Positions 34,178 to 43,194 are shown, numbered from the stretch's first letter. The stretch is 64,000 nucleotides of DNA from RPQJ01 sp963700045 (GCA_963700045.1 CAVOWK010000008.1:98068-162067), one strand, 5' to 3'. Numbers and translations: made by a program. The notes: generated by a model from the letters alone, not told the origin.

Positions 34178-35104
34178 ATGTCATTGCAGGTCTGCGTCCT
34201 CGGCGGGACGGGTTTCATCGGGCAGGAAATCGTGGCGCGGCTCGGCGCAGCCGGTCACGACGTGAAGGTGCTGACGCGCAACCCCGCGCGGCACCGGGAG
34301 TTGGCGGTCCTGCCGTCGGTGCGGTTCGTCCGCGCCGACGTGCATGACGAACAGCGGCTCGCGGACGAGTTCCAGGGCTGCGATGCCGTCATCAACCTGG
34401 TCGGCATCCTCAACGAGACGAAGCTCGGACGCGGCAACGGCGCCCAGTTTCGCCACGTGCACAGCGAGCTGCCGCAGAAATGCGTGCGCGCCTGCCGTGC
34501 CGCCGGCGTCCGGCGCTACCTGCACATGAGCGGCCTGAAGGCCGATTCAAAGCGTGGCCCGAGTCACTATCTGACCTCGAAAGGGCTCGCCGAGGATTAC
34601 ATCCGCGAGCACTGCGCCACGGGGCGACCGGAATACGTGATCTTTCAGCCCTCCGTGGTCTTCGGGCCGGGCGATGCGTTCATCAACAACTTCGCCGGCA
34701 TCCTGAGAATCACGCCGGGCATGCTGCCGCTGGCTTGCGCCGATGCGAATTTCGCGCCGGTCTACGTCGGCGACGTGGCCGCTGCGTTCGTCACGTGCCT
34801 GGAACGAAAGGACGCCGTGGGCCGCACCTTCCAGTTGTGCGGCCCTGACGTGATGTCGCTCGGCGACATCGTGCGGCTGACGGCCCGCTGCCTCGGCCTC
34901 AGACGCGTCGTGATTCCCCTGCCGCGCGCAGTCTCGCGCGTGCAGGCAGCGATCATGGACTTCGTCCCGGGCAAGCCGTTCTCGACCGACAATTTCCTGT
35001 CCGCCACGCTCGACTCCACGTGCGACTGCGATGGCCTCGCGGAACTCGGCATCGAGCGGACGGCGATGCGCAGCGTGTTGCCGCGCTACCTGCAGGCGCG
35101 CTGA
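34178..35104 (+). CDS. Complex I NDUFA9-like NAD(P)H-binding protein
   Basis: Atypical short-chain dehydrogenase/epimerase fold of 308 residues. The N-terminal dinucleotide motif is VCVLGGTGFIGQEIVARL, followed by DAVINLVGILNE, YLHMSGLKAD, the Tyr-x3-Lys motif in HYLTSKGLAEDYI, and FQPSVVFGPGDAFINNF. These features match the complex I-associated NDUFA9 group, which in bacteria has no proven role. It follows the protease gene by 33 bp. Confidence 0.85.
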   Translation: MSLQVCVLGGTGFIGQEIVARLGAAGHDVKVLTRNPARHRELAVLPSVRFVRADVHDEQRLADEFQGCDAVINLVGILNETKLGRGNGAQFRHVHSELPQKCVRACRAAGVRRYLHMSGLKADSKRGPSHYLTSKGLAEDYIREHCATGRPEYVIFQPSVVFGPGDAFINNFAGILRITPGMLPLACADANFAPVYVGDVAAAFVTCLERKDAVGRTFQLCGPDVMSLGDIVRLTARCLGLRRVVIPLPRAVSRVQAAIMDFVPGKPFSTDNFLSATLDSTCDCDGLAELGIERTAMRSVLPRYLQAR

Positions 35105-35107
35105 CTC

Positions 35108-36157
35108 TCAGCGCGCCGTGCCGAGTGGCGCGCCACACAGCTGGGCGTGGCGCGCCTGCACGTCGAGCCCACCGGTCGATTCGACCGTGGCATAGAACGC
35201 AGGCAGCGAGCCCGCCGCCTGCAACTTGTGCCACAGGCCCGGCACGCAATCCTCGTAAGTCGCGACTGCCGCCAGGTGCGCATTGTTGAGCGTGCGCGCA
35301 AACCAGCCGTCGTATCCGGCATACCCGCCCCAGCGCGCACGCAGCTGCTCGTAGCGGAACTCGAGCCGGCCGAATTCGCGCTGTTTCTCGATGCGCATGG
35401 TGTCGGGCGGCGCGCCCGAGGCATAGAGCTGCGCGAGCCGGCCGCGTGCGTCGCGCAGCAGCGCTGCAAAATCCTTTTGTCGCGCCACCGCGGCTTCGTG
35501 CGCGCCGATCTCGCCCGCCCTGCCCTGGTGCAGCAGCCAGCGGCGGATGCCTTCGTCCTCGACGACGCTCGCGAACGCCTCGTTCACCGCGCTGTCGCCG
35601 GCGAAGTAGAGCCGCTCGTGCGCGAGTTCGTGAAAGATCGTGCCGACGAGACGCGTGTCGCGCCAGCCGAGCATCGAACCGAACACCGGATCCGGCAGGT
35701 GGCCCAGCGTGGAGTATGTCGGGACGCCCTCCACACTGACGTCATGACCGCGCAACGACAGCTTGCGGCCGTAGGAGCGCGCCTTTTCCTCGTTGAAATA
35801 GCCGCGGTACGCGATGCAGCCCGTGACCGGAAAGCACCAGCGGCGCGGGTCGACCGAGAATTCCGGCGTGGCGACCACGTTGTGCACGACGTAAGGACGA
35901 CCCATGTCCGCGTACTTGCGATAGCTCTTGCCGTCGTGCAGCGCGAGTTCGTCGATCGCGAAGGCGCGTGCTGCCTCGACGAGCTGCAGTCTTGCCTTCG
36001 TCTTTGCGGGTGTCGATGGGTCCGCCAGCACATGCGCAATCGGTTCGCTGCGACGGATCACCTCGGCCTGGCCGCTTGCTGCCTGCATGACGTAGCAGCC
36101 GCTCAGCGCGAGTGCTGCGCTGGCGATCGCGACGATTCGCAGGCGATGAGTGAGCAT
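35108..36157 (-). CDS. Putative zinc aminopeptidase lipoprotein (PF10023-type)
   Basis: Predicted lipoprotein (lipobox ALALSGC, modified Cys at residue 21) with a metallopeptidase motif IFHELAHERLYF (HExxH) near residue 180 and a distant Glu in SAVNEAFASVVEDEG that could be the third zinc ligand. The pattern fits the 'predicted aminopeptidase' family known from proteobacterial genomes. Length is 349 residues. Substrate is unknown. It converges with the NDUFA9-like gene (three bases between stops). Confidence 0.85.
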   Translation of the reverse strand: MLTHRLRIVAIASAALALSGCYVMQAASGQAEVIRRSEPIAHVLADPSTPAKTKARLQLVEAARAFAIDELALHDGKSYRKYADMGRPYVVHNVVATPEFSVDPRRWCFPVTGCIAYRGYFNEEKARSYGRKLSLRGHDVSVEGVPTYSTLGHLPDPVFGSMLGWRDTRLVGTIFHELAHERLYFAGDSAVNEAFASVVEDEGIRRWLLHQGRAGEIGAHEAAVARQKDFAALLRDARGRLAQLYASGAPPDTMRIEKQREFGRLEFRYEQLRARWGGYAGYDGWFARTLNNAHLAAVATYEDCVPGLWHKLQAAGSLPAFYATVESTGGLDVQARHAQLCGAPLGTAR

Positions 36158-36244
36158 GCGGTGAGCTTAGCGAAGCTGCCCGGGTGCGCGTAGCGTAGAT
36201 CGCGAGAACTGCGCAGGAAGTGGCGAGTCGACTGCATCGCAGGC

Positions 36245-36357
36245 GGTCGATCCGGGGCTTTTCCCGGAGCTTGGAAAGGCAGACATGTGCTGGTTGCAGG
36301 CGACCGATCCGGCGCCTGAGCGGCTTTTCCGCAAGAGCGGAAAAGCTCGCACGGCGC
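36245..36357 (+). repeat. Composite hairpin repeat, copy C (degenerate type 1 + type 2)
   Basis: The loop motif GGAAAGGCAGACA (36273-36285) is exact, but the arms of hairpin 1 no longer pair well beyond short blocks such as GGTCG (36245) with CGACC (36301). Hairpin 2 is intact: GCGCC at 36312-36316 with GGCGC at 36353-36357, the TGAGCG / TCGCAC internal loop, and a perfect 10-bp stem (36323-36332 with 36337-36346) around AAGA. Confidence 0.8.
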
Positions 36358-36469
36358 ACGCAGCGTTGAGAGCGCCGGACCGCAGCTTTGAACCGCATTG
36401 TTCCGATCACGTACCGCGATCTCCGTGCTGATCAGCCGGCCACTCCGATCTACCATCGTCAGGCTGCAT

Positions 36470-36626
36470 GCGCCGTGCGAGTCGTCGGGCATGGGATGTT
36501 GCCCCGTCCTGGTCAATGCTGTATCGCCCGACGAGTCGCTCAGGCGCGTGACGCCGGGGCGGGATTCGGTTTCGATTCCGACGGCCGTGTCTGCCTTTCC
36601 GGGCGTCGGAATCGAAACCGAATTCC
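36470..36626 (-). repeat. Composite hairpin repeat, copy D (type 2 + type 1, minus orientation)
   Basis: Inverted relative to copy C. Type 2: GCGCC at 36470-36474 with GGCGC at 36543-36547, GTGCGA facing CGCTCA, a stem with one mismatch (36480-36490 with 36526-36536) and a 35-base loop. Type 1: a perfect 20-bp stem (36564-36583 with 36604-36623) and the loop GTGTCTGCCTTTCC at 36587-36600. It lies 47 bp before cca. Confidence 0.85.
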
Positions 36627-36673
36627 AGCCCCCGGCACCCACGCCTCGTAGCGAACTCGGCTACGATTCAGCA

Positions 36674-37912
36674 ATGAAAACCTACCTGGTCGGCGGCGCC
36701 GTGCGCGACGCGCTGCTCGGACGGCCCTTCAGCGAACGCGACTACGTGGTCGTCGGCGCCCGACCCGACGACCTGCTCGCGCTCGGCTACCGTCCCGTCG
36801 GCAAGGACTTCCCCGTCTTCCTGCATCCGCAAAGCGGCGACCAGTACGCGCTCGCGCGGACCGAACGCAAGACCGGTGCCGGCTACTACGGCTTCGCCAC
36901 GCGCTTCTCGCCCGACGTGACGCTCGAGGAGGACCTCGCGCGGCGTGACCTCACCATCAACGCGATGGCGCGATCGATCGAAAGCGACGATTGCGGCGGC
37001 GACATCGTCGACCCGTACGGTGGCCGCCGTGACCTCGAGGCTCGTGTCCTGCGCCACGTCTCACCCGCCTTTGTCGAAGACCCGTTGCGCGTGCTGCGTG
37101 TCGCGCGTTTCGCCGCGCGCTTCGCGCCGCTCGGCTTCACGATCGCGCCCGAGACCATGCAGCTGATGCAGGACATCGTGCGCTCCGGCGAATTGCGGGC
37201 CCTGGTGGCCGAACGCGTCTGGGTCGAAACCGAGCGCGCCCTGGGCGAGAAGACCCCGGCGGTCTACTTCGAGGTGCTGCGCCAGTGCGGTGCGCTCGCG
37301 GAGCTGTTGCCGGAGATCGATTGCCTGTTCGGCGTGCCGCAACCCGAGCAGTGGCATCCCGAGATCGACACCGGCATCCACACGCTGCAGGTGCTGGACG
37401 TCGCGTGCGAACTGTCGAGTGAAACGACGGTGCGCTTTGCCGCGCTCGTGCACGACCTCGGCAAGGGCGTCACGCCGCGCGACCAGTGGCCGAGGCATGT
37501 CGGTCACGAACAAGCGGGCGTCCGCGTCATCGGCCAGATGTGCGAGCGGCTCAAGGTGCCCACCGAACACCGCGAGCTGGGACAACTCGTGTCCCGCGAA
37601 CACCAGCGCATCCATCGTGCGGCCGAGCTGCGGGATACGACCGTGCTCGAGGTGCTGGAGGCCGCCGATGCGTTTCGTCGCCCCGAGCGTTTCGACAAGT
37701 TGCTGCTCGCCTGCGAGGCGGACGCACGTGGACGCGGCCCGGAGTTGCGGGCGCAGCCCTATCCCCAGGCCCAGTCGTTTCGCGACTGCTTCCGTGCTGC
37801 GGCAGCAGTCAAGCTCGACGTCGACGTGATGCAGCAGCTGGCCGGGCCCGCCATTGCGCAGGCGCTGCGCGTTGCCCGGGTCGAGGCGATCAGCAACGTC
37901 CGGAGGCGCTGA
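36674..37912 (+). CDS. cca: Multifunctional CCA-adding tRNA nucleotidyltransferase
   Basis: Adds or repairs the CCA end of tRNAs and carries an HD phosphohydrolase domain. The 412 residues equal the E. coli enzyme. The nucleotidyltransferase signature (YLVGGAVRDALLGRPFSERD), DLARRDLTINAMA, the CCA-specific helix (EDPLRVLRVARFAARFAP) and the HD domain (FAALVHDLGKGVTP, about residue 262, plus the later EH of SREHQRIHRA) are all visible. ATG at 36674 begins the domain. Confidence 0.96.
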   Translation: MKTYLVGGAVRDALLGRPFSERDYVVVGARPDDLLALGYRPVGKDFPVFLHPQSGDQYALARTERKTGAGYYGFATRFSPDVTLEEDLARRDLTINAMARSIESDDCGGDIVDPYGGRRDLEARVLRHVSPAFVEDPLRVLRVARFAARFAPLGFTIAPETMQLMQDIVRSGELRALVAERVWVETERALGEKTPAVYFEVLRQCGALAELLPEIDCLFGVPQPEQWHPEIDTGIHTLQVLDVACELSSETTVRFAALVHDLGKGVTPRDQWPRHVGHEQAGVRVIGQMCERLKVPTEHRELGQLVSREHQRIHRAAELRDTTVLEVLEAADAFRRPERFDKLLLACEADARGRGPELRAQPYPQAQSFRDCFRAAAAVKLDVDVMQQLAGPAIAQALRVARVEAISNVRRR

Positions 37913-37929
37913 GCACGCTCGACGCCCTG

Positions 37930-39114
37930 CTACAGCGAGTGACGCAGGTCCCGCGTCGCAAAGCCTCGCAGCGGCGAATCGTAATCCTTCGACAGCGCGA
38001 TGACCTTGAAACGCTCGCCCATTTCGCCCGGCAGCGAGAGCACCATCGCCTGGCGTGACAGGTTCAGGCGCTGGACCAGTTCGAGACCCTCGACGTTGGC
38101 GACGAAATCGCCAAGGCCGCAACCGATCAGGAAGTGCGCCTGCGTCGTGTAACCGGCAACTTCGCAACCCGCGCCTTGCGCCGCTTCGGCAACGGCCGTG
38201 AAATCGACCCAGGCGGTGATGTCCTGCAGGCCGACGCGAGTGAGCGCGTCCTCGTGGAAACGGTGTCGAAAGTGACAGAGCAACGTGCCGCGCGTGCGCT
38301 CGGCGGAGTAGTACTCGCGCCGCGGCAGGCCGTAGTCGACGAACAGCAGGACACCGCGCTCGAGCGAATACGCGATCGACTCGAACCAGGGAGCCAGGCC
38401 GGTGCACACCTCGGATTCGTACCCGTCCGGCAACCTGTTGCCGATGTCCGCTTCGATCCTGCGCACTGCCGCGACCAGGCGCGATGCCGCGCGCACTTCG
38501 GCCAGCTGCAGTTGACCGAACTCAGAACTCACGCCGAGCGCATTGACCTCGCCACTGCGAAGCGCGAAGCGCTCGATCGTCAGTGCGTCGAGCACCTCGT
38601 TTGCCAGGATCATGCCGGTGAAAGGCACTTCGGGCAGGGAGTCGAGCCACCGCACGCGCGGCAGGAGGTGCGGGACGATCTGCGCCAGGGTGTCGCGCTG
38701 GCGTTCGCGCAGGTCCGCGCTGAGATCGAGAATCCAGTATTCGGCCGGCAACGCGCCCTGCCGCTCGAGTTCGGCAAGCAGCTCCGCAGCCATCGCACCG
38801 GAACCCGCCCCCAGTTCGAGCAGGCGCGATTCAGGCCCCAGCTCCTGCAGCACCTCGGCGCACTGCAGCGCCAGGCAGCGGCTGAACACCGGGGCCACCT
38901 CGGGCGCCGTGATGAAATCGCCCGCCGCACCGAACTTGCGCGCGCCGGCGCTGTAATAGCCGAGGCCCGGCTCATAAAGTGCCAGCTGCATGAACCGCTC
39001 GAAGCCGATCCAGCCACCGTCGGCCACGATGACCGCATGGATGCGCTCCATGAGCGCTGCGCTGTGCGCCGCTTCCTCGGGAGTCAACTCGGGCAGGTCC
39101 AGGGGTACGGTCAT
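37930..39114 (-). CDS. SAM-dependent methyltransferase, MidA/NDUFAF7 family
   Basis: Member of the COG1565 family related to mitochondrial MidA/NDUFAF7, an arginine methyltransferase for complex I assembly; bacterial substrates are not known. The 394-residue protein has the N-terminal FERFMQLALYEPGLGYYSAG, AAGDFITAPEVAPVFSRCLA, the SAM motif LLELGAGSGAMAAEL and LANEVLDALTIERF with DYGLPRREYYS. ATG at 39112-39114 is chosen as the first start consistent with the family. It converges with cca and is divergent from the pteridine reductase gene. Confidence 0.9.
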   Translation of the reverse strand: MTVPLDLPELTPEEAAHSAALMERIHAVIVADGGWIGFERFMQLALYEPGLGYYSAGARKFGAAGDFITAPEVAPVFSRCLALQCAEVLQELGPESRLLELGAGSGAMAAELLAELERQGALPAEYWILDLSADLRERQRDTLAQIVPHLLPRVRWLDSLPEVPFTGMILANEVLDALTIERFALRSGEVNALGVSSEFGQLQLAEVRAASRLVAAVRRIEADIGNRLPDGYESEVCTGLAPWFESIAYSLERGVLLFVDYGLPRREYYSAERTRGTLLCHFRHRFHEDALTRVGLQDITAWVDFTAVAEAAQGAGCEVAGYTTQAHFLIGCGLGDFVANVEGLELVQRLNLSRQAMVLSLPGEMGERFKVIALSKDYDSPLRGFATRDLRHSL

Positions 39115-39236
39115 CGGTGGCCGAATCCTTTCTCGCGGACAGCCCGCTGCGACTGCGGTATCTTGCCATCGGGCACGCGCAGCGAGGGACTCCGACGCGC
39201 GCTCCCACCCACGACATTGCACCGATGCGCGAACCC

Positions 39237-39989
39237 ATGAGCAACGCTGCCGACTTTCCGCTGGCTGGACGCTGCGCGCTGGTGACGGGCGGCGCTCGCC
39301 GGCTGGGTGAAGCGATCGTGCGCAGGCTGCACGCTGGTGGTGCGTCGGTCGCCGTGCATCACCGCACGTCGGGTGGCGAGGCCGACAACCTCATCAGCGA
39401 GCTCAATGCGATACGAGCCGGGTCCGCCGCGGCCTTCGCCTGCGACCTGCTCGAAGTCGAAGCGCTGCCCGCACTCATCGCGGACGTGGTTGCCCGGTTT
39501 GGCCGGCTCGACATCCTGGTCAACAATGCGTCGAGCTTCATGCCGACGCCCGTCGGCACGATCACGGCGGCGCAATTCGACGACCTCGTCGGCACCAACC
39601 TGCGGGCGCCGCTGTTCCTGTCGCAGGCCGCCGCACCTGCACTGCGCAGGACTCGCGGCCTGATCCTGAACCTCGCGGACATCCACGGCATGCGGCCATT
39701 GCGGGCGCACCCGGTCTACTCGGCTGCCAAGGCCGGCCTGATCATGCTGACGAAATCGCTCGCGCGCGAACTCGGTCCCGACGTGCGGGTGAATGCGATT
39801 GCGCCCGGTCCAGTGCTGTGGCCCGAGGGCGGGCTCGACCCGGCCCTGCAGGACGAAATCGTTGCGAAGACCGCCCTGAAGCGCACCGGCTCGCCGGAAG
39901 ACATCGCGCGCGCCGCCTTTTTCTTCGCGGCGGAAGCGCCCTACGTCACCGGCCAGATCCTCGCGATCGACGGCGGACGCAGCATCTGA
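39237..39989 (+). CDS. folM: Pteridine reductase (FolM-like SDR)
   Basis: Short-chain dehydrogenase of 250 residues likely to reduce dihydromonapterin or dihydrofolate, judging by similarity and by the folate genes that follow. Motifs are the cofactor loop ALVTGGARRLGEAIVRRLH with the pteridine-reductase Arg, VHHRTSGGEA, LVNNASSFMPTPVGTI, and the YSAAKAGL Tyr-x3-Lys pair. ATG at 39237 is taken; one at 39225 is an alternative. The neighbouring folK and folB are on the opposite strand. Confidence 0.85.
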   Translation: MSNAADFPLAGRCALVTGGARRLGEAIVRRLHAGGASVAVHHRTSGGEADNLISELNAIRAGSAAAFACDLLEVEALPALIADVVARFGRLDILVNNASSFMPTPVGTITAAQFDDLVGTNLRAPLFLSQAAAPALRRTRGLILNLADIHGMRPLRAHPVYSAAKAGLIMLTKSLARELGPDVRVNAIAPGPVLWPEGGLDPALQDEIVAKTALKRTGSPEDIARAAFFFAAEAPYVTGQILAIDGGRSI

Positions 39990-40021
39990 ACTGCCTTGCT
40001 GCACGAACAGCCCGCGGGGCG

Positions 40022-40546
40022 TCATGCTTTGTCGCCGCGCGCGGCCATCCACGCCAACTCCACCGGCCGCATCGCGTGCGCTGCCTGCGTCGCCTGCATG
40101 TCCCGCCACAGCTCACGCAGCGTGCGCCGCTCGATCGGGTGCACGGTCTCCGGCGCGATCTCCGCCGCCGGGCCCAGCATGTAGGGCCGCTTGAGCAGGT
40201 CCGGCCGCGGCAGCGTGAGCCCCGGCTCGGCGCAAACCGTGTCGCCGAACAAGAGGATGTCGAGGTCCATCGTGCGTGGCGCCCACTTCGGTGCCTGGCG
40301 CTCGCGCCCGCACGCGGTCTCGGCCGCGTGCAGCCGTTCGAGCACCTGGTGCACCGTCAGGCCGGTCTGGAAGCCGGCCACGAGGTTGATGAAATCGTCG
40401 CCATCGAAGCCGACGGCGGCATTGGCATACGCGCGGGACACGGTCAGCGGGGCGAAATGCCGGTCGAGCACGTCGAGTGCGCGACGCAGGTTCGCGAGCG
40501 GCGCGACGTTGCTGCCCGCCGCGACCAGGACCGTCGTGTTGCTCAC
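40022..40546 (-). CDS. folK: Dihydropterin pyrophosphokinase
   Basis: HPPK, which adds pyrophosphate to 6-hydroxymethyl-dihydropterin in folate synthesis. The 174-residue protein shows VAAGSNVAPLANLRRAL, NLVAGFQTGLTV, the catalytic loop ERQAPKWAPRTMDLDILLFG with both Asp, and LTLPRPDLLKRPYMLGPAAE. Start is GTG at 40544-40546, overlapping the folB stop (GTGA), so the pair is coupled. Confidence 0.95.
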   Translation of the reverse strand: MSNTTVLVAAGSNVAPLANLRRALDVLDRHFAPLTVSRAYANAAVGFDGDDFINLVAGFQTGLTVHQVLERLHAAETACGRERQAPKWAPRTMDLDILLFGDTVCAEPGLTLPRPDLLKRPYMLGPAAEIAPETVHPIERRTLRELWRDMQATQAAHAMRPVELAWMAARGDKA

Positions 40547-40911
40547 GGCGCCGGGTAGTCTGCGCGTCGACGCTCGATGACGATGCCGACGTCACGGGAG
40601 CCGCGCAGCGCGCCTTGCTTGTTCAGGCGAATCTTGACTGCTGGCACGTCGAATTCCGTGAGGATGATCTGCGCAATGCGGTCGATCAGCGTCTCGACCA
40701 GCTGGAACTCCGACTCGCTCACGAACTGCAACAGCCGCTTCGACACCTTCTTGTAGTCGAGCGTGTCGTCGATGTGATCGCTCGCGGCGGCCTTGCGGAT
40801 GTCGGTGGACATCTCCAGGTCGATCACGACCTTCTGCTTGACCTTCCGCTCCCAGTCCCAGATGCCGATGATGCATTCGGCGGTGAGGCCCGTCAGAAAA
40901 ATGGTGTCCAT
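40543..40911 (-). CDS. folB: Dihydroneopterin aldolase
   Basis: Converts dihydroneopterin to the hydroxymethyl form used by folK. The 122 residues match FolB: IFLTGLTAECIIGIWDWERK, VVIDLEMSTDIRKAAASDHI, DDTLDYKKVSKRLLQFV and the catalytic region LVETLIDRIAQIILTEF. ATG at 40909-40911 is chosen because it begins at the aldolase fold. It is probably in one transcript with folK and downstream of tsaD. Confidence 0.95.
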   Translation of the reverse strand: MDTIFLTGLTAECIIGIWDWERKVKQKVVIDLEMSTDIRKAAASDHIDDTLDYKKVSKRLLQFVSESEFQLVETLIDRIAQIILTEFDVPAVKIRLNKQGALRGSRDVGIVIERRRADYPAP

Positions 40912-40982
40912 CGTTGCCGTCTGTTCGCTCGGGCGGGCTGGTCGGTTCGATTCTGTCGTGCGGTCGTGCAGTCCGCCCGCCG

Positions 40983-42008
40983 TCACGCGGCAGGCGACGG
41001 CGGGACCAGGTCCGTCATCGGCCACCGTGCGCGGGCACGGATCGAGAAGTCGTCGCGTTCGCCTGCGGCAAGCCGCAGTTGACCCAGCAGCGCGATCATC
41101 GCCGCGTTGTCGGTGCAGAACTCGGCGCGAGGATAGACGACCCGGACCCCCTGCCGCTCGCCCATCGCAAGCATCCGGGCACGCAGCCGCCGGTTGGCGC
41201 CCACTCCGCCCGCCACGACCAGCGTCGAGGTGCCGGTGGCATCGATGGCCCGCTGGCATTTGATCACGAGCGTATCCACCACGGCCTCCTCGAACCCCCG
41301 GGCCGCGTCGGCTCGCGCCTGCGGGTCGAGTTCGCCGCGGTTTCGCAGCGCCACGACGACGGCGGTCTTGAGGCCGCTGAACGAGAAATCGAGGCCTGGA
41401 CGCTCGGTCAGCGGCCGCGGGAAGCGGAACACGTCGGGCCGGCCCTGCTCGGCCAGCGCGGCGAGTTGCGGCCCGCCGGGGTAGCCCAGGCCGAGCAGCT
41501 TCGCCGTCTTGTCGAAGGCCTCGCCTGCCGCGTCGTCGAGCGAACTTCCCAGGAGTTCGTACCGGCCGACCCCTTCCACGCGGGCGAGCAACGTGTGCCC
41601 GCCCGAGACCAGCAGGGCGACGAACGGGAACTGCGGCGGCTCCGGCTCGAGCAGGGGCGCCAGCAAGTGCCCTTCCATGTGGTGAACCCCGATGCAGGGC
41701 AGGTCCCAGGCGTAGGCGAGGCTGCGGGCGACGGCGGCACCCACCAGCAGCGCGCCCACCAGGCCGGGTCCGCTGGTGTAGGCGATGCCGTCGATCATCG
41801 CGCGGCCACCGCCCTGGTCGACCGTTTTTTCTAACAATGGCAACAACTTACGCAGGTGATCGCGCGAGGCGAGCTCCGGCACCACGCCCCCATAGGCCGC
41901 GTGCAGCGCCACCTGGCTGTACAGCTCGTGCGCAAGCAAGCCGTCCTTGCCGTCGTAAACGGCGGCGGCGGTCTCGTCGCAGGAAGTCTCGATCCCCAGC
42001 ACCCGCAT
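40983..42008 (-). CDS. tsaD: tRNA t6A37 threonylcarbamoyltransferase subunit TsaD
   Basis: Transfers threonylcarbamoyl to A37 of ANN-decoding tRNAs, together with TsaB and TsaE (not in this window). The 341-residue protein has VLGIETSCDETAAAVYDG, the metal site HHMEGHLLAPL, LVSGGHTLL, GEAFDKTAKLLGL and LVVAGGVGANRRLR. ATG at 42006-42008 is the normal family start. It is divergent from rpsU, as in E. coli and Pseudomonas. Confidence 0.97.
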   Translation of the reverse strand: MRVLGIETSCDETAAAVYDGKDGLLAHELYSQVALHAAYGGVVPELASRDHLRKLLPLLEKTVDQGGGRAMIDGIAYTSGPGLVGALLVGAAVARSLAYAWDLPCIGVHHMEGHLLAPLLEPEPPQFPFVALLVSGGHTLLARVEGVGRYELLGSSLDDAAGEAFDKTAKLLGLGYPGGPQLAALAEQGRPDVFRFPRPLTERPGLDFSFSGLKTAVVVALRNRGELDPQARADAARGFEEAVVDTLVIKCQRAIDATGTSTLVVAGGVGANRRLRARMLAMGERQGVRVVYPRAEFCTDNAAMIALLGQLRLAAGERDDFSIRARARWPMTDLVPPSPAA

Positions 42009-42029
42009 GTGGTCGGCTCGCTGTACTTT

Positions 42030-42058
42030 TTGCAATTCCCCGCCGCGATCTCTAGAAT
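42030..42058 (+). promoter_or_regulatory. Sigma-70 promoter of rpsU operon
   Basis: TTGCAA (42030-42035) and TAGAAT (42053-42058) are separated by exactly 17 bp, 124 bp before the rpsU start codon. It should drive the ribosomal-protein/primase/sigma block. Confidence 0.8.
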
Positions 42059-42181
42059 TCGCGGTCCCTTACCGGCCGTGCGTCCCTTGGGTCCCGGCTG
42101 GCTGTCCAACAACGCTTCGATGACTGGCGCCCAGGCCACTGGCCGGCCGGCCAGCCGTTTTGACCGATTGACGAGGTTTCG

Positions 42182-42403
42182 ATGCCCAGCGTCCGCATCC
42201 GTGAGAACGAATACTTCGATGCCGCCCTGCGCCGCTTCAAGCGTGCGTGCGAAAAGGCCGGCGTGCTGACGGAACTTCGTCGCCGCGAATTCTACGAGAA
42301 GCCGACGCAGGAGCGTAAGCGCAAGAAGGCGGCCGCCGTGAAGCGCCACCAGAAGCGCAGCACGCGCGATTTCTCCTCGGCGCCCCGCGTCCGCAGTTTC
42401 TGA
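42182..42403 (+). CDS. rpsU: 30S ribosomal protein S21
   Basis: Small basic ribosomal protein needed for early initiation. The 73 residues match S21 closely (VRIRENEYFDAALRRFKRAC, REFYEKPTQERKRKKAAAVK), with the C-terminal tail typical of Gammaproteobacteria. It heads the block that includes dnaG and rpoD and is divergent from tsaD. Confidence 0.97.
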   Translation: MPSVRIRENEYFDAALRRFKRACEKAGVLTELRRREFYEKPTQERKRKKAAAVKRHQKRSTRDFSSAPRVRSF

Positions 42404-42470
42404 TCCGATTGCCCGATCGACCGCTCGCCTGGTTGATCGAGCCCTCCGGTCGCGACGCCAGCACACCACG

Positions 42471-42926
42471 ATGACCACTGCCTCCCTCAAGGAGCGGATC
42501 ACCGAGGACATGAAGTCCGCCATGCGCGCGGGCGAGAAAGAGCGTCTCGGCACCATCCGCATGCTGCAGGCGGCCATCAAGCAGCGCGAAGTGGACGAAC
42601 GCATCTCGCTCGACGACGCGCAGGTGCTGTCGGTCATCGAAAAGATGCTCAAGCAGCGCAAGGAATCGATCGCCCAGTTCGAACAGGGCGGACGCGCTGA
42701 TCTCGCGGCCAGGGAACAGGCCGAAATCGAACTGCTGACGGTCTACCTGCCCGCGCAGCTCGCCGACGCCGAAGTCGACGCCCTGATCAAGGATGCCATC
42801 GCGTCCACCGGTGCCGCGTCCGTGAAGGACATGGGCAAGGTGATGGCGATCGTGAAGGCGAAGGCTGCCGGGCGGACCGACATGGGCGCGGCCAGCGCCC
42901 GCATCAAGGCGGCGCTCTCCGCCTGA
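42471..42926 (+). CDS. yqeY: GatB/YqeY domain-containing protein
   Basis: A 151-residue protein with the tail domain of the GatB subunit, thought to act in tRNA binding but without a proven function. Seen here are LKERITEDMKSAMRAGEKER, TIRMLQAAIKQREVDERI, LKQRKESIAQFEQGGRADLA and MGKVMAIVKAKAAGRTDMGA. It lies between rpsU and dnaG, a common place. A 708-bp non-coding stretch separates it from dnaG. Confidence 0.95.
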   Translation: MTTASLKERITEDMKSAMRAGEKERLGTIRMLQAAIKQREVDERISLDDAQVLSVIEKMLKQRKESIAQFEQGGRADLAAREQAEIELLTVYLPAQLADAEVDALIKDAIASTGAASVKDMGKVMAIVKAKAAGRTDMGAASARIKAALSA

Positions 42927-43034
42927 TCCGGCTGCGTGCCGGTGCGCCTCGGTTGGGCGCCTTTCACTTTGTTTGTTCTTGTCGCGCTGCGCGTTTTCGC
43001 GCGACCAGGCGCGTTTGGCGCGCGGAGCCGAGGC

Positions 43035-43194
43035 CGGGGTTTGGAGCTCTTTTCCGCGCCCGGAAAGGCAGACACGGGCGCGGAAAAGAGCTCCAAACCC
43101 CGACCTTCGGTACGGCGCCTGAGCGTCTCGATCGGGCGGGAAGCACAGCCGACAAGTACAAACTGCAGATCGCGCCCGACGAGACGCACGGCGC
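43035..43194 (+). repeat. Composite hairpin repeat, copy E (type 1 + type 2, plus orientation)
   Basis: Type 1: a perfect 27-bp stem (43035-43061 with 43076-43102) around the loop GGAAAGGCAGACAC. Type 2: GCGCC (43115-43119) with GGCGC (43190-43194), TGAGCG facing CGCAC, and a stem TCTCG-A-TCGGGCG / CGCCCGACGAGA with a single bulged A and a ~34-base loop. The stem is unrelated in sequence to copies A, B, D and F. Confidence 0.9.

Larger units (their letters stand above)
36158..36673. other. Intergenic region carrying head-to-head repeats C and D
   Basis: 516 bp between the lipoprotein peptidase and cca. Apart from the two inverted composite repeats and ~110 bp of unique spacer between them, I see no gene, terminator or RNA. 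The cca promoter must lie within or after copy D. Confidence 0.6.
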
